Source of the DNA: Leptospira meyeri
Lineage (GTDB): Bacteria > Spirochaetota > Leptospiria > Leptospirales > Leptospiraceae
NCBI RefSeq assembly: GCF_004368965.1
Contig: NZ_SORO01000001.1
Coordinates: 1,210,001 to 1,274,000 of the forward strand
Reading direction: 5' to 3'
Length of the DNA: 64,000 nt
The notes beneath the pieces were generated by a model. The model was not told the DNA's origin and made no database searches. It saw only the letters and a list, made by a program, of their open reading frames with translations. This document shows, piece by piece, positions 9,388 through 18,439 of the stretch; the stretch's first letter is position 1, and each line of letters opens with the position of its first letter. Position numbers and translations under genes: made by a program.

Positions 9388-10560
9388 ATGAAACCAAAAA
9401 TTATCATATTAGGAGCCGGTTATGCAGGAATTATGGCTGCAAATCGATTGGACAAACAATTGGATGAGGTCGAAATTAATTTAATCTCCGAATCTAACAT
9501 GTTCCAAGAAAGAATTCGAAATCATGAAACTGCCATCCAAGACAAGAGAAAACAAATTCAAATCAAAGACCTGCTTAGAACAAGAGTTAGATTTTTACAG
9601 TCAAGAATCACCAATATCTTACCAAAAGAAAAATCTGTTTTACTCGAAGGTTTATCAGAACCACTCTCCTATGATTATCTTATTCTTTGTCTAGGTAGCA
9701 CCGGAATCCATGGAAAATCCAATCTTGAAAATTCCATTCAATCGAAGGAAGCTGTTTCCAAGTTTTTGAAAGATTCAAAACAAAGAGAAATACAAAATCT
9801 ATGTATCATTGGAGGGGGACTGACTGGAATCGAAATGGCCACCGAATGGAAGCACTACCACCCCAACTCTTCCGTAACAATCGTTGATCGAAACGAATGG
9901 GGAACTTCCTTTTCCTCAAAAGCAAAGGATTATTTACAATCCTATTTGTCCAGGAACCAAATCCAAATCTTAGATAAAGTGAGGATAGATACGATTCTGG
10001 AAAATGAAATCATCTTTCAAAACAAAACCAAACTTTCGTTCGATGCCCTTCTAAACTGCAGTGGATTTCAATGTTCATCCCTTCCCAAACAAGCAGGTTT
10101 CCCAACAAACGAAAGAAACCAAGTGTATGTAGATCCATTCCTGAGATCCATCGGACATCCTGAAGTTTTTGTTGCTGGTGATTTAGCTTATTTAGAGAAT
10201 TCTTATTTAAGAATGGGTTGTGTGACAGCTTTACCGATGGGGGCATATATTGCGGATCACCTCGCAAACCTCATTCGAGGAAAAAACATTTCCCCTTTTT
10301 CATTTCAGTTTTTTGGAAGATGCATATCTTTGGGTAGAAATGAAGGACTCATTCAGTTTACTTACAACGATGATAAACCGAAAGAAAAAATCATCAAAGG
10401 GAAATGGGGAGCTCGTATCAAAGAAATGGTAAACCGTTTTACAATCTTTTCATTAAAGATGGAAAAAATCCTCCCTTTCCGATTCTATTTTTGGCCTAAA
10501 GGAAATCCAATTAAGATGGAAAAAAAATTACAGAAGAACCCAATCCCTATCGGAGTTTGA
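9388..10560 (+). CDS. FAD-dependent pyridine nucleotide-disulphide family oxidoreductase (NDH-2-like)
   Basis: 390 residues. It has two dinucleotide-binding glycine motifs: FAD-binding ILGAGYAGIMAANRL at the N-terminus and NAD(P)H-binding CIIGGGLTGIEMATEW near residue 150. It also has the C-terminal FAD signature VFVAGDLAY near residue 265. This matches COG1252-type NADH dehydrogenase-like flavoproteins. No redox-active CxxC pair is seen. The ATG at 9388 has GAGG seven bases upstream. It is followed four bases later by the ECF41 sigma factor gene and preceded by an ECF41 promoter, the arrangement known for ECF41 regulons, in which the sigma factor controls a neighbouring redox enzyme. The substrate is unknown; a role in quinone or small-electrophile stress is inference. 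Confidence 0.88.
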   Translation: MKPKIIILGAGYAGIMAANRLDKQLDEVEINLISESNMFQERIRNHETAIQDKRKQIQIKDLLRTRVRFLQSRITNILPKEKSVLLEGLSEPLSYDYLILCLGSTGIHGKSNLENSIQSKEAVSKFLKDSKQREIQNLCIIGGGLTGIEMATEWKHYHPNSSVTIVDRNEWGTSFSSKAKDYLQSYLSRNQIQILDKVRIDTILENEIIFQNKTKLSFDALLNCSGFQCSSLPKQAGFPTNERNQVYVDPFLRSIGHPEVFVAGDLAYLENSYLRMGCVTALPMGAYIADHLANLIRGKNISPFSFQFFGRCISLGRNEGLIQFTYNDDKPKEKIIKGKWGARIKEMVNRFTIFSLKMEKILPFRFYFWPKGNPIKMEKKLQKNPIPIGV

Positions 10561-10564
10561 TTCC

Positions 10565-11503
10565 ATGAATGAAATCGAATTATTTTTAAAATGGAAACAT
10601 TATCTTTTTTCAATCGCATACCGAATTACAGGAAGTTATGCGGATGCAGAAGACATTGTACAGGAGAGTTATCTTAGATGGCTCTCCGCCAAAAAAGAAA
10701 ATATTCAAAATGAAAAATCCTATTTGGGAAGTATTGCGGCAAGACTTGCTTTTGATCTTTTAAAAAAAGCTTCCAGAAAAAAAGAATCCTACATTGGACC
10801 TTTTTTACCAGAACCAATTCCGGAAACTGTGGAATCAATGGATGATGAAAGAATCAACTTTGCATTTCTTGTCATTCTCGAAACACTAAATCCAACAGAA
10901 AGGGCAGTATTCATATTACGAGAGTTATTCGACTTTTCTTATGAAGAAATCGGAGAAATTATAGGAAAAACTCCTGATAATAGTAGGCAAATCTTTAGCC
11001 GTGCGCGTTTGGCGATCCAATCGAGAAAAAAGAAATTTGAACCGGATCTAAAACTACATTCGAAACTTTTACTTGAATTTAGTTTTGCCTGTTACCACCA
11101 AGACACTCAATCTCTAACCAAACTTTTATGTGAAGATGTCATTGCCTATTCCGATGGAGGTGGCAAAGTTCATGCTGCAAGAATCCCAATTCCAGGAATC
11201 CAAAGAGTTGTTACATTATTAAAAAAGACGACAGAGAAAAAAGCAAAATCAACAGAATTCTATTTTGGGTATGCCAACGGTTCACCAGCACTTGTTGGAT
11301 ATTCGGACGATGTTCCAAGTTTTGTTCAAATTTTTACAATCCAAAACAAACAAATCGACACCATCTTTAATTTAGTAAATCCTGATAAACTAAAAGGATT
11401 TCAAAACAAAGAAAATCTAATTAAACTGGGGTATCTACGGAAAGTAAGTTGGATTGTATGGGTCCTTTTCCACATAAGGCGGTGGTTCCTCTCTAGTTAT
11501 TAA
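10565..11503 (+). CDS. ECF41-family RNA polymerase sigma factor with SnoaL-like regulatory extension
   Basis: 312 residues. Sigma region 2 is visible (ADAEDIVQESYLRWL), then the ECF41 linker motif GPFLPEP, and region 4 (LNPTERAVFILRELF...YEEIGEIIGKT). The C-terminal extension of about 130 residues is a SnoaL-like domain carrying the two ECF41 signature motifs, DGGGK (about residue 198) and NPDKL (about residue 278). In this family the fused domain replaces an anti-sigma factor: it holds the factor inactive, and also helps activity. The gene starts four bases after the flavoprotein stop and should be translated from the same mRNA. A short basic and aromatic tail follows NPDKL. The signal it senses is unknown. 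Confidence 0.93.
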   Translation: MNEIELFLKWKHYLFSIAYRITGSYADAEDIVQESYLRWLSAKKENIQNEKSYLGSIAARLAFDLLKKASRKKESYIGPFLPEPIPETVESMDDERINFAFLVILETLNPTERAVFILRELFDFSYEEIGEIIGKTPDNSRQIFSRARLAIQSRKKKFEPDLKLHSKLLLEFSFACYHQDTQSLTKLLCEDVIAYSDGGGKVHAARIPIPGIQRVVTLLKKTTEKKAKSTEFYFGYANGSPALVGYSDDVPSFVQIFTIQNKQIDTIFNLVNPDKLKGFQNKENLIKLGYLRKVSWIVWVLFHIRRWFLSSY

Positions 11504-11545
11504 TGCAGTTTTTTTTGTTTTCTTTCGTCCAATAAGTTGAAGGCA

Positions 11546-13969
11546 ATGAAGATCACAAAACAAATCTTCCTGTTGGTATTTTTGACCACATCATTTAGCA
11601 AATGCGGTTTTGGTCAAAATGTCGATATACCAGTTGCTAAAAATGCCGTCTTAGATCTAAGACAATGGAACTTCGAAACCATGGGGAATGTCCCTCTCAA
11701 TGGTGAGTGGAAGATTCATTGGAAAGATTGGAATCCTAATGAAAATCTTCCTCAATACGAGTTGACGACCGTACCGGGGCACTGGACAAATCTTTCGGGC
11801 GAAAAATACCCAACCGGATTTGCTTCACTGAGTTTAAAGATCCTTGTTGCCGATCATACAAAAAATCTTTATCTTCAAAATGGAGTCACTCGGAATGCTT
11901 TCGAGATTGCCGTGGACGGGGAAACCATTTATCAATCTGGAATCATCGGAGAAAATTTCGCAAAGGAAGTTCCTCACTTAAATATTCAAACAGTTTCTCT
12001 ACCCCACTCCCAAAACAACCAAATCAATTTAGTCATAAGGATCTCTTGTTTTCATTATCATATCTGTGGAATTGCAACACCTTATCAACTTGGATCAAAT
12101 TCCGGAATCAATCGATCTTTTTTGGAAGCCATTAGTCGAGACGTCTTTGTTTTGGCGTCCTTATTTACATTAGCTTTTTTCCATTTGATTTTATATCTTT
12201 TTTGGCGAGATGAAAAAACTCATGTTTTTTTCGCTGCTGTTTGTTTTATCGCTGCAATACGATTATTCACCACTGGTGAAACTCGTTTCATCTATAACTA
12301 CCTTCCGCTTGGTTTTTATGAAACGATTGTAAAATTCAATGGAATTAGTTTTGTTTTACTCTACCTTTCATTTGTTTTGTATGTAAGGGAAATTTATAAC
12401 GCAAAAGAATATCGTTTTGTGTATCGGGCAAATTTCTTGGTTGCCTCTTTACTATTCTTTGCTTTGCCACTTGATATTTTAACATTTTCGAAATTCCTAG
12501 GCATCCATCTTATTCTTTCTTTATTTACTTTATTTGGAATTTTATATCCCATCATAGACGGTGTGGTTTTAAAAAAACCGGGTAGCCGTTTTTTCCTTTT
12601 TTCTGTAATCGCAACGATGGCATTGTTCTCTCTCGATATACTTACCGAGTTTGCAAAAAAAGGAACCGCCTATCTGGCGCAATACGGATTTTTAGTGTTT
12701 GGTTTGTCCCAAGCACTATTTATTGCTGATAGGATGATTGAGAATTTCAAAAATAAGGAAAGACTAAAACAAGAAAAAGAAAATGCAGAAGCGAAAGTAA
12801 ATTTCAAAACCTCATTTTTATCAACAATGAGTCACGAAATCAGAACTCCCATGAATGGAATTTTAGGTATGACTCAAATTTTGCAACAAACTGATCTCAC
12901 AGAAGAACAAAAAGAATATTTAAATCTAATTCAATTCAGTGGAGACAATTTGTTGTTACTTGTGAACGATATTTTAGATTTAACAAAATTAGAGTCAGGG
13001 CAATTTGAGTTGCACCTAGAGCCGGTTGCTTTACCAAAATTTCTAAATGACTGTATCAATCTTTTCAAATCCCAATCTGATCCAAATCGTCTCCTCATCT
13101 CATTAGAACTTGTTAACCCTCCGCCAAATTTCCTGATTACTGACCAAAGGCGATTTACTCAAATTCTTTCCAATCTTTTGAGCAACGCTGTTAAGTTTAC
13201 GGAGAAAGGCACCATCACTGTTTCTGTGGAATCAATCCCATTGTTAGAAGACAAAGTACGATTGTCGATCTCAGTGAAAGATACGGGAATAGGAATTCCA
13301 GAAGATCGAATGGAAATTTTATTCCAACCGTTTTCCCAAATCCATTCCCATCTTACTGAAAAAACAATTGGTACTGGGCTTGGACTTGCCATCACAAAAA
13401 AATTAATTGAAGAGTTGGGTGGGTCGATTTCCGTTCAAAGTGTTTACGGACGGGGTTCCAACTTTTCTTTCCAATTTGATTCACAAATTCCTCCCGACTC
13501 CTTTCGTCCCGATGTTTCGGCAAACCAAGGAGAGTTTTCAACAAAAACCAATTGGGATTCCAAACTTGCAAATAAATATCCCGTAAAAGTTTTAATCGCA
13601 GATGATGACCCAATCAACCAAAAAGTTTCGGATCTTTTTTTGAAAAAACTTGGGTTTACCGCCTTACAAGCTGATAACGGAGAAAAAACTTTGGATATGG
13701 TACGCTCTGAACAACCGGACCTGGTATTTATGGACATCCAAATGCCTGATATGGACGGAATCACTGTCACCAAGTGCATTCGCCAATCCAAAACTATATC
13801 CAAACAACCAGTCATCATCGCTCTTACCGCCAACGTTCTAGAAGAAGAAAAACAACGATGTCTTTCCGCTGGAATGGATGATTTTATGACAAAACCACTT
13901 CTTTTGCACGATCTCGATTTTATGATAAGAAAATGGGCAAAAAAGAATTTGGCAACGTCCAATCATTAG
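11546..13969 (+). CDS. Hybrid sensor histidine kinase with 7TMR-DISM sensor and receiver domain
   Basis: About 807 residues from the ATG at 11546; a TTG at 11537 is an alternative. A signal or lipoprotein leader ends FSKC near residue 20. An extracytoplasmic jelly-roll domain (about 25-185) with a carbohydrate-binding look is followed by seven membrane segments (about 195-395) of the 7TMR-DISM type and a coiled coil. The kinase core has the H-box SHEIRTPMNGILGMTQ, N-box NLLSNAVKFTE, G-boxes DTGIGIPED and GTGLGLAI. The receiver begins KVLIADDDPINQKV, with phospho-acceptor Asp in VFMDIQMPDMDG and conserved Lys in MTKPL. There is no separate output domain and no HPt, so it must signal to another protein. 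It follows the ECF41 unit after 42 bases. Confidence 0.94.
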   Translation: MKITKQIFLLVFLTTSFSKCGFGQNVDIPVAKNAVLDLRQWNFETMGNVPLNGEWKIHWKDWNPNENLPQYELTTVPGHWTNLSGEKYPTGFASLSLKILVADHTKNLYLQNGVTRNAFEIAVDGETIYQSGIIGENFAKEVPHLNIQTVSLPHSQNNQINLVIRISCFHYHICGIATPYQLGSNSGINRSFLEAISRDVFVLASLFTLAFFHLILYLFWRDEKTHVFFAAVCFIAAIRLFTTGETRFIYNYLPLGFYETIVKFNGISFVLLYLSFVLYVREIYNAKEYRFVYRANFLVASLLFFALPLDILTFSKFLGIHLILSLFTLFGILYPIIDGVVLKKPGSRFFLFSVIATMALFSLDILTEFAKKGTAYLAQYGFLVFGLSQALFIADRMIENFKNKERLKQEKENAEAKVNFKTSFLSTMSHEIRTPMNGILGMTQILQQTDLTEEQKEYLNLIQFSGDNLLLLVNDILDLTKLESGQFELHLEPVALPKFLNDCINLFKSQSDPNRLLISLELVNPPPNFLITDQRRFTQILSNLLSNAVKFTEKGTITVSVESIPLLEDKVRLSISVKDTGIGIPEDRMEILFQPFSQIHSHLTEKTIGTGLGLAITKKLIEELGGSISVQSVYGRGSNFSFQFDSQIPPDSFRPDVSANQGEFSTKTNWDSKLANKYPVKVLIADDDPINQKVSDLFLKKLGFTALQADNGEKTLDMVRSEQPDLVFMDIQMPDMDGITVTKCIRQSKTISKQPVIIALTANVLEEEKQRCLSAGMDDFMTKPLLLHDLDFMIRKWAKKNLATSNH

Positions 13970-13979
13970 GGATTAAATT

Positions 13980-15011
13980 TTGGCAACAACTCTCGGTAAA
14001 CTACCACATGGTGATATTCTCAAACGGATCTCTCAGTCTGAACATTTTCAATCTGGAAGTTTTCAAAACATAGAACATACGGAAATGTTAGCACCTAACA
14101 GTTCCTATTGGAAAATGGCAATCAAATATTGGCAAAAACCAAATTCCATTCGCCCGTCCTCTCCCATCCCCTCTACCAAAATCAATTTAAAGGAACTAGA
14201 CGCAAATAAAGCGCAATACATTTGGTTCGGACATTCTTCTTACCTCCTACTTGCAGAAGGAAAAAAAATATTAGTGGATCCTGTTTTCTCAGGTTATGCA
14301 TCTCCAGTGCCTTTTGCAGTTCAATCGTTTGAAGGAACTGATATCTATCTTCCGGAAGATATGCCAGATTTAGACATTCTTATCATCACTCATGATCATT
14401 ATGACCATCTTGATTATGAAACAATGTTAAAAATTCATCCGAGGACCAAAAAAATCATCGTTCCGTTAGGTGTCTCTGCTCATTTATTGTCTTGGGGAGT
14501 ACCTCTTACAAAAATCATTGAATTGGATTGGTTTGAAACAAAGGAAATTGATTCCACGATCACTGTTACAGCCACTCCAACACGACATTTCTCTGGACGA
14601 AGTGTACTCAGAAACAAAAGTCTTTGGTGTTCTTATGTTTTGAAACTTGGAGAGTATAAGGTTTTTATTGGTGGAGATTCAGGATACGGATCTGTGTTTG
14701 AATCCATTGGTAAAAAATACGGACCATTTGATTTAGCATTTTTAGAATGTGGTCAATATGGTGACGACTGGCCTTCCATACATATGCGCCCTGAAGAAAC
14801 GGCTCTGGCCGCAGCGAATATTGGTGCTAAGTCTTTTGTACCAGTGCATTGGGGGAAATTTATTTTATCACTCCATCCTTGGAATGATCCTATCAAACGA
14901 GTCCTCGCTGCTTCCCAAAACATAAAACTTAATTTGCAAGTTCCGAAAATTGGCGAAAGTTTTGAATTCACTGGATCTGGAAGTGTAGATGGTTGGTGGA
15001 ATTTTCAATGA
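13980..15011 (+). CDS. MBL-fold metal-dependent hydrolase (COG2220, NAPE-PLD-like)
   Basis: 343 residues. Start is TTG at 13980 with AGGG eight bases upstream; no early ATG competes. The metallo-beta-lactamase motif THDHYDHLDY (HxHxDH) is near residue 138. Further metal ligands follow: TRHFSGR, GGDSGYG and PVHWGKF. The pattern matches the NAPE-phospholipase D / RomA / UlaG-like group. The N-terminal extension of about 70 residues has no signal peptide. The substrate is unknown, probably a phosphodiester or lactone in the cytoplasm. It begins 10 bases after the kinase gene and is followed by an SDR gene. Confidence 0.88.
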   Translation: MATTLGKLPHGDILKRISQSEHFQSGSFQNIEHTEMLAPNSSYWKMAIKYWQKPNSIRPSSPIPSTKINLKELDANKAQYIWFGHSSYLLLAEGKKILVDPVFSGYASPVPFAVQSFEGTDIYLPEDMPDLDILIITHDHYDHLDYETMLKIHPRTKKIIVPLGVSAHLLSWGVPLTKIIELDWFETKEIDSTITVTATPTRHFSGRSVLRNKSLWCSYVLKLGEYKVFIGGDSGYGSVFESIGKKYGPFDLAFLECGQYGDDWPSIHMRPEETALAAANIGAKSFVPVHWGKFILSLHPWNDPIKRVLAASQNIKLNLQVPKIGESFEFTGSGSVDGWWNFQ

Positions 15012-15064
15012 CAAAAAATCTCGCCACCGAATATAGTCAGATCCATTTGGGTTCGGTTTAAAAA

Positions 15065-15799
15065 ATGAAAAATGCACTCGTTGTTGGAGCTACATCCGAC
15101 ATTGGAATTTATATTGCAGAATCTCTTGCAAAAAAAGGATATTCTCTTTCTTTATCAGGAAGAAATAAACAAAAGTTAGCTGATACTCAATTTAAAATTA
15201 AGTCTGAACTTTTGGTTCCTGTGGAAATTTTTGAATGGGATGTTACCGATTTTCATTTTCATCAAAAATTTTATGATGCACTTTCCCAAAAACCCGATAT
15301 TGTTTTTTTCGTAGTCGGATACTACGAAGATCAAACCAAAGCAAGAGAAGATCAAAATGAACTTCTTAGAACCATTCAGACAAACTACTCTGCTGTTGTT
15401 TCTCTAATAAACATCATTTCTTTGGATATGGAAAAAAGAAGAGAGGGTATCATTGTTGCCATTAGTTCTGTTGCTGGGGACCGTGGTAGACAAATGAACT
15501 ATATATATGGAAGTGCAAAGGCAGGGCTTACCACCTACCTATCTGGACTTAGGACTCTTTTGTTTCCAAAGGGAGTCCATATAACAACCGTCCAACTAGG
15601 ACCAGTTTATACTAAAATGTCAGAGGGTCATAACTTAATCCCTTGGCTCACCTTACAACCTAAAGATGCCGCAGAACTCATAGTCCAGGCAGGATTAAAT
15701 AAAAAAAATTTAGTTTACATTCGTTGGCCGTGGAGGTGGATCATGATGGCAATTCGAATGATACCAGAATGGATCTTCAAACGCCTTCCTCCTTTTTAA
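15065..15799 (+). CDS. SDR-family oxidoreductase
   Basis: 244 residues. Classical short-chain dehydrogenase: nucleotide-binding VVGATSDIGIYIAESL at the N-terminus, SGRNKQKL favouring NADP(H), catalytic Ser in AISSVAG and the Tyr/Lys pair in YGSAKAG. The C-terminus has a hydrophobic amphipathic stretch (IRWPWRWIMMAIRMIPEWIF) that suggests membrane association, as in SDRs acting on lipid-linked or sterol-like substrates. The substrate is not assignable. The gene is 53 bases downstream of the MBL hydrolase and convergent with a lipoprotein gene 11 bases away. Confidence 0.88.
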   Translation: MKNALVVGATSDIGIYIAESLAKKGYSLSLSGRNKQKLADTQFKIKSELLVPVEIFEWDVTDFHFHQKFYDALSQKPDIVFFVVGYYEDQTKAREDQNELLRTIQTNYSAVVSLINIISLDMEKRREGIIVAISSVAGDRGRQMNYIYGSAKAGLTTYLSGLRTLLFPKGVHITTVQLGPVYTKMSEGHNLIPWLTLQPKDAAELIVQAGLNKKNLVYIRWPWRWIMMAIRMIPEWIFKRLPPF

Positions 15800-15810
15800 T
15801 ATGAAAACAA

Positions 15811-16872
15811 TTACGGGTAACTGACGTAGTTCCAAATAGACTGGAATCCATTGATCATAGGGCAACTGTGTAATGCCGCTGCCCCCATTCCGTTACAGGC
15901 ACTTGTCACCAAACGATGGCTATTTCCGAATGGAGAGCCAACATTTGTATTTGTCAGAGTCCCTGTCATAGAAAATTGACTTGACCAAGCATCTGTTACT
16001 TGATTTGTGTCTCCACTAAAATTAGCAACAGTATCATTTTCATGAATGAGCCCATAATAAGATGCCGCTGGTGTGTTTTGGGTTGCTCCCATCCAACTGG
16101 GCAAAGTAGCAAATTGCAAACTATAATCGGAAACTCCGCTGTAAATAGAGACTCTTCCAAGGGTTCGAATTTTTCCATGAAAGGCAGCATGTCCACTACC
16201 TTGCGAATGTCCCCCGACATAAACTAAGGACCAGTTGACAACATTGCCCGAAAGAAATTGGTCCCAACCTTCGCCTGGTCTCGTTTGGACTAAATATTGG
16301 ATGAGGCTAAGTAACCTACCTTCTATTGAATTGGCTACATCTACAGAGACATAGGGAGAAACATCTGCGCCTGTAATCACTTCTCTTCGTAAGTTCTCAA
16401 AACATCCAACATCATTTCTTGCAGCACCTTGATTACAAAGGCTATTCACCGCTTCTCCATTGGGGTAACTCAGTCCAATGATATGATATCCGCGAGAAGC
16501 ACCTTGTTGTAGGATGGCACCGATTTCACAAGGTGTCGAACCCGTTCCAGGATAAAAAACAGAAAGAACGTTTTTTCGACTAACACCCGATTGTGGAGGA
16601 TAAACGTGATGGGGCTGGTGATATGAAGTGATTGCAGAAGAAGTTAGGGAAGGTTGGATTTGTAGTCTTGTCAGCGCTCCAACAGAACCACTTGAAGGAA
16701 ATGTATTTTGACCCACACAAGACCTCGCATACAACCCAAGCCCGAGCAAAGTGACCAGATCTTCTTCTGTGTCTTCGGATTTTTTTTTGCAGGAAATGAC
16801 AAAAGTAAAAAGAATTAGAAAAAGGAAATAACTACGAACAAAACGAAACAAATCAAAAGAAAACAACGGCAA
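15811..16872 (-). CDS. Lipoprotein with alpha/beta-hydrolase fold
   Basis: About 353 residues. Start is a TTG at 16872 or 16866 (AAGG upstream suits the second better). The lipoprotein signal ends FVISC near residue 28, followed by a KKKSEDTEED linker. The mature domain shows an alpha/beta-hydrolase nucleophile elbow, GGHSQGSGHA, around residue 225, a plausible late Asp (HENDT) and a His near the end (GNSHRLVTSAC). Several Cys (SCVGQ, TPCEIG, SLCNQ, GCFEN, SACNG, HSCPM) suggest disulphides and export. It is probably a surface or periplasmic esterase-like protein. The substrate is unknown. Confidence 0.8.
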   Translation of the reverse strand: MPLFSFDLFRFVRSYFLFLILFTFVISCKKKSEDTEEDLVTLLGLGLYARSCVGQNTFPSSGSVGALTRLQIQPSLTSSAITSYHQPHHVYPPQSGVSRKNVLSVFYPGTGSTPCEIGAILQQGASRGYHIIGLSYPNGEAVNSLCNQGAARNDVGCFENLRREVITGADVSPYVSVDVANSIEGRLLSLIQYLVQTRPGEGWDQFLSGNVVNWSLVYVGGHSQGSGHAAFHGKIRTLGRVSIYSGVSDYSLQFATLPSWMGATQNTPAASYYGLIHENDTVANFSGDTNQVTDAWSSQFSMTGTLTNTNVGSPFGNSHRLVTSACNGMGAAALHSCPMINGFQSIWNYVSYP

Positions 16873-17031
16873 CTACCTTAAATTAAATTAGATTCTTAGG
16901 TAGTAATAAAACCAAGCGAATGAAATGCAAATCAATTCTGAAATTTAGTCCCTTTCCTCGTAACAAAGAAATCGCCTAAAGAAGCAACAATATGCACAAA
17001 GTTTGAAGGGACCAAAATGAATAAAAAAGGT

Positions 17032-17649
17032 TTATTTTAATTTTTGATATTGGGAAATCAATACATCCGTATTCGAACCAATTCCTTCAATTCGAGAAAC
17101 AACAAAACCTTCTTTAGAAACCAAACTATAAACTGCCGAATGATTAAACTCTCCATTCGAAATCTTTTTATAATTGATACCAAGAACAACGGATAACATT
17201 CGAATGTCGGATTCCGTCCCAGTAAGTAGAGTCCAGTTATCATTTAGGTTCATTTTCTTTTTGTAGCTGCTCAGAACATCAGGATTATCTTTTTCCGAAT
17301 CAAAACTAACAAGAACTATACGAGGCTCCTGTCCGATGGATAACTTTATTTTTTTAGCTAATTGTTCCATATCAGCAACAAGTCTAGGGCAAACCGACTG
17401 ACAACTCGCATAAAACATACTAATGATAAAAAGAGAACCTCGGTAATGGTTAAATCCTATCATTTGATTGGATTCTGTTGTCCACTTGGAACCTAAATCA
17501 AACAAACTGCCTTGAGCAGCATCGTTTGCAGCTAAAACATGATCCTCTCCATGGTGATGGTGGTTGTTTGAATTATGGTCGTCGCAGCCAAAACCGACAA
17601 CCACACAAATTAAGAAAATGAATATTTTATAAGTTGATTGAAATTTCAT
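17032..17649 (-). CDS. SCO1/SenC/PrrC-family copper chaperone-like lipoprotein
   Basis: 205 residues. The lipoprotein signal ends VGFGC near residue 22, followed by a His-rich segment (NNHHHHGEDH) likely to bind copper. The thioredoxin-like SCO fold has the copper-binding pair FYASCQSVCPRL (CxxxC) and the distal His in FNHSAVYSLV. SCO proteins deliver copper or reduce thiols for copper enzymes such as Cu_A oxidase. Here the gene is last in an operon with a copper nitrite reductase, 13 bases after the nirV-like stop and with an AAGGAC ribosome site. That suggests it helps load or protect NirK (inference). Confidence 0.92.
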   Translation of the reverse strand: MKFQSTYKIFIFLICVVVGFGCDDHNSNNHHHHGEDHVLAANDAAQGSLFDLGSKWTTESNQMIGFNHYRGSLFIISMFYASCQSVCPRLVADMEQLAKKIKLSIGQEPRIVLVSFDSEKDNPDVLSSYKKKMNLNDNWTLLTGTESDIRMLSVVLGINYKKISNGEFNHSAVYSLVSKEGFVVSRIEGIGSNTDVLISQYQKLK

Positions 17650-17662
17650 AATGGATTGTCCT

Positions 17663-18415
17663 TTATTTTAAAATATCTGATGCACATCTAAATCCTAAAT
17701 ATTTGGCAGTATACCATCCTTTTAATCCAGCTCGATATCCATAACGCATATAAGACGCATAGTTAGAAAAATCATTTGCCTTTAATGAACCACCACCACA
17801 AAAAAGGTTATTTTCTAAATCGGTATCTTGTCTTGAATCTCCAGTCACAGAAGTATTGTTAAAATCGAAAACCCACTCCCAAATCATTCCATGTTGGTCA
17901 TACACACCCAAACCATTTTTATATTTTCCAACTGATGGAAGAAATTCAGGTTTTTGTTCTCCATACCAATTAAGAATTACTGATTCGACTGCTTTTTTAT
18001 TTTTTCCAGTGGGAGGAACATTTGCTGCAAATTCCCATTCTGATTCAGTAGGCAATCGTTTCCCCTTCCACTGGCAATAAGCATTGGCACTAAACCAAGA
18101 AACATAAGTTACGGGAGAATTCAAATCGTGGCTTTTTGGAACTTTTTCTTTCCAATCTCCCAAATACCCCTCATCCGCAAACAAACTGGAGACTTTCCCT
18201 TTTTTCCAACTAGGATTGGCTTCGATAAATTCAAAATATTCTTTTTTTGTAACAGGATATTCATCCAAATAAAAAGATTTTATAATTACCGAGCCACCTA
18301 ACACAGATTCATTCTCTTTTAAGAATGGTTTCCAACTTCCTCTTGGTATTTTTACCATCTCAGCAGAAAGAGAAATATTAAGAACCAAGACATAAAAAAC
18401 AAAAAAAAGCTTCAT
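17663..18415 (-). CDS. nirV: NirV-like protein, formylglycine-generating-enzyme (SUMF1) fold
   Basis: About 250 residues from the ATG at 18415; a TTG at 18430 is possible. The signal peptide (about 1-18, ending LSAEM) exports it. The domain is the FGE-sulfatase fold: FYLDEYPVTKKEYFEFI, TYVSWFSANAYCQW, KGKRLPTESEWEFAA, GVYDQHGMIWEWV and a closing YLGFRCA. Genes of this family sit beside nirK in many denitrifiers and are called nirV; their exact biochemical role is not settled. The position here, directly between nirK and sco, supports that name. It could be another SUMF1-fold protein if expressed separately. Confidence 0.85.
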   Translation of the reverse strand: MKLFFVFYVLVLNISLSAEMVKIPRGSWKPFLKENESVLGGSVIIKSFYLDEYPVTKKEYFEFIEANPSWKKGKVSSLFADEGYLGDWKEKVPKSHDLNSPVTYVSWFSANAYCQWKGKRLPTESEWEFAANVPPTGKNKKAVESVILNWYGEQKPEFLPSVGKYKNGLGVYDQHGMIWEWVFDFNNTSVTGDSRQDTDLENNLFCGGGSLKANDFSNYASYMRYGYRAGLKGWYTAKYLGFRCASDILK

Positions 18416-18439
18416 TGTGTGACTATGCAATTTGTAAAC

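Noticed and set aside
13444..13962. 172-codon minus-strand frame
   Set aside because: Antisense shadow of the kinase/receiver region with no start signal.
16940..17020. AGTCCCTTTC and GAAGGGACC arms flanking about 55 bases
   Set aside because: The loop is long and the 7-bp match could be chance; no T-run or conserved context.
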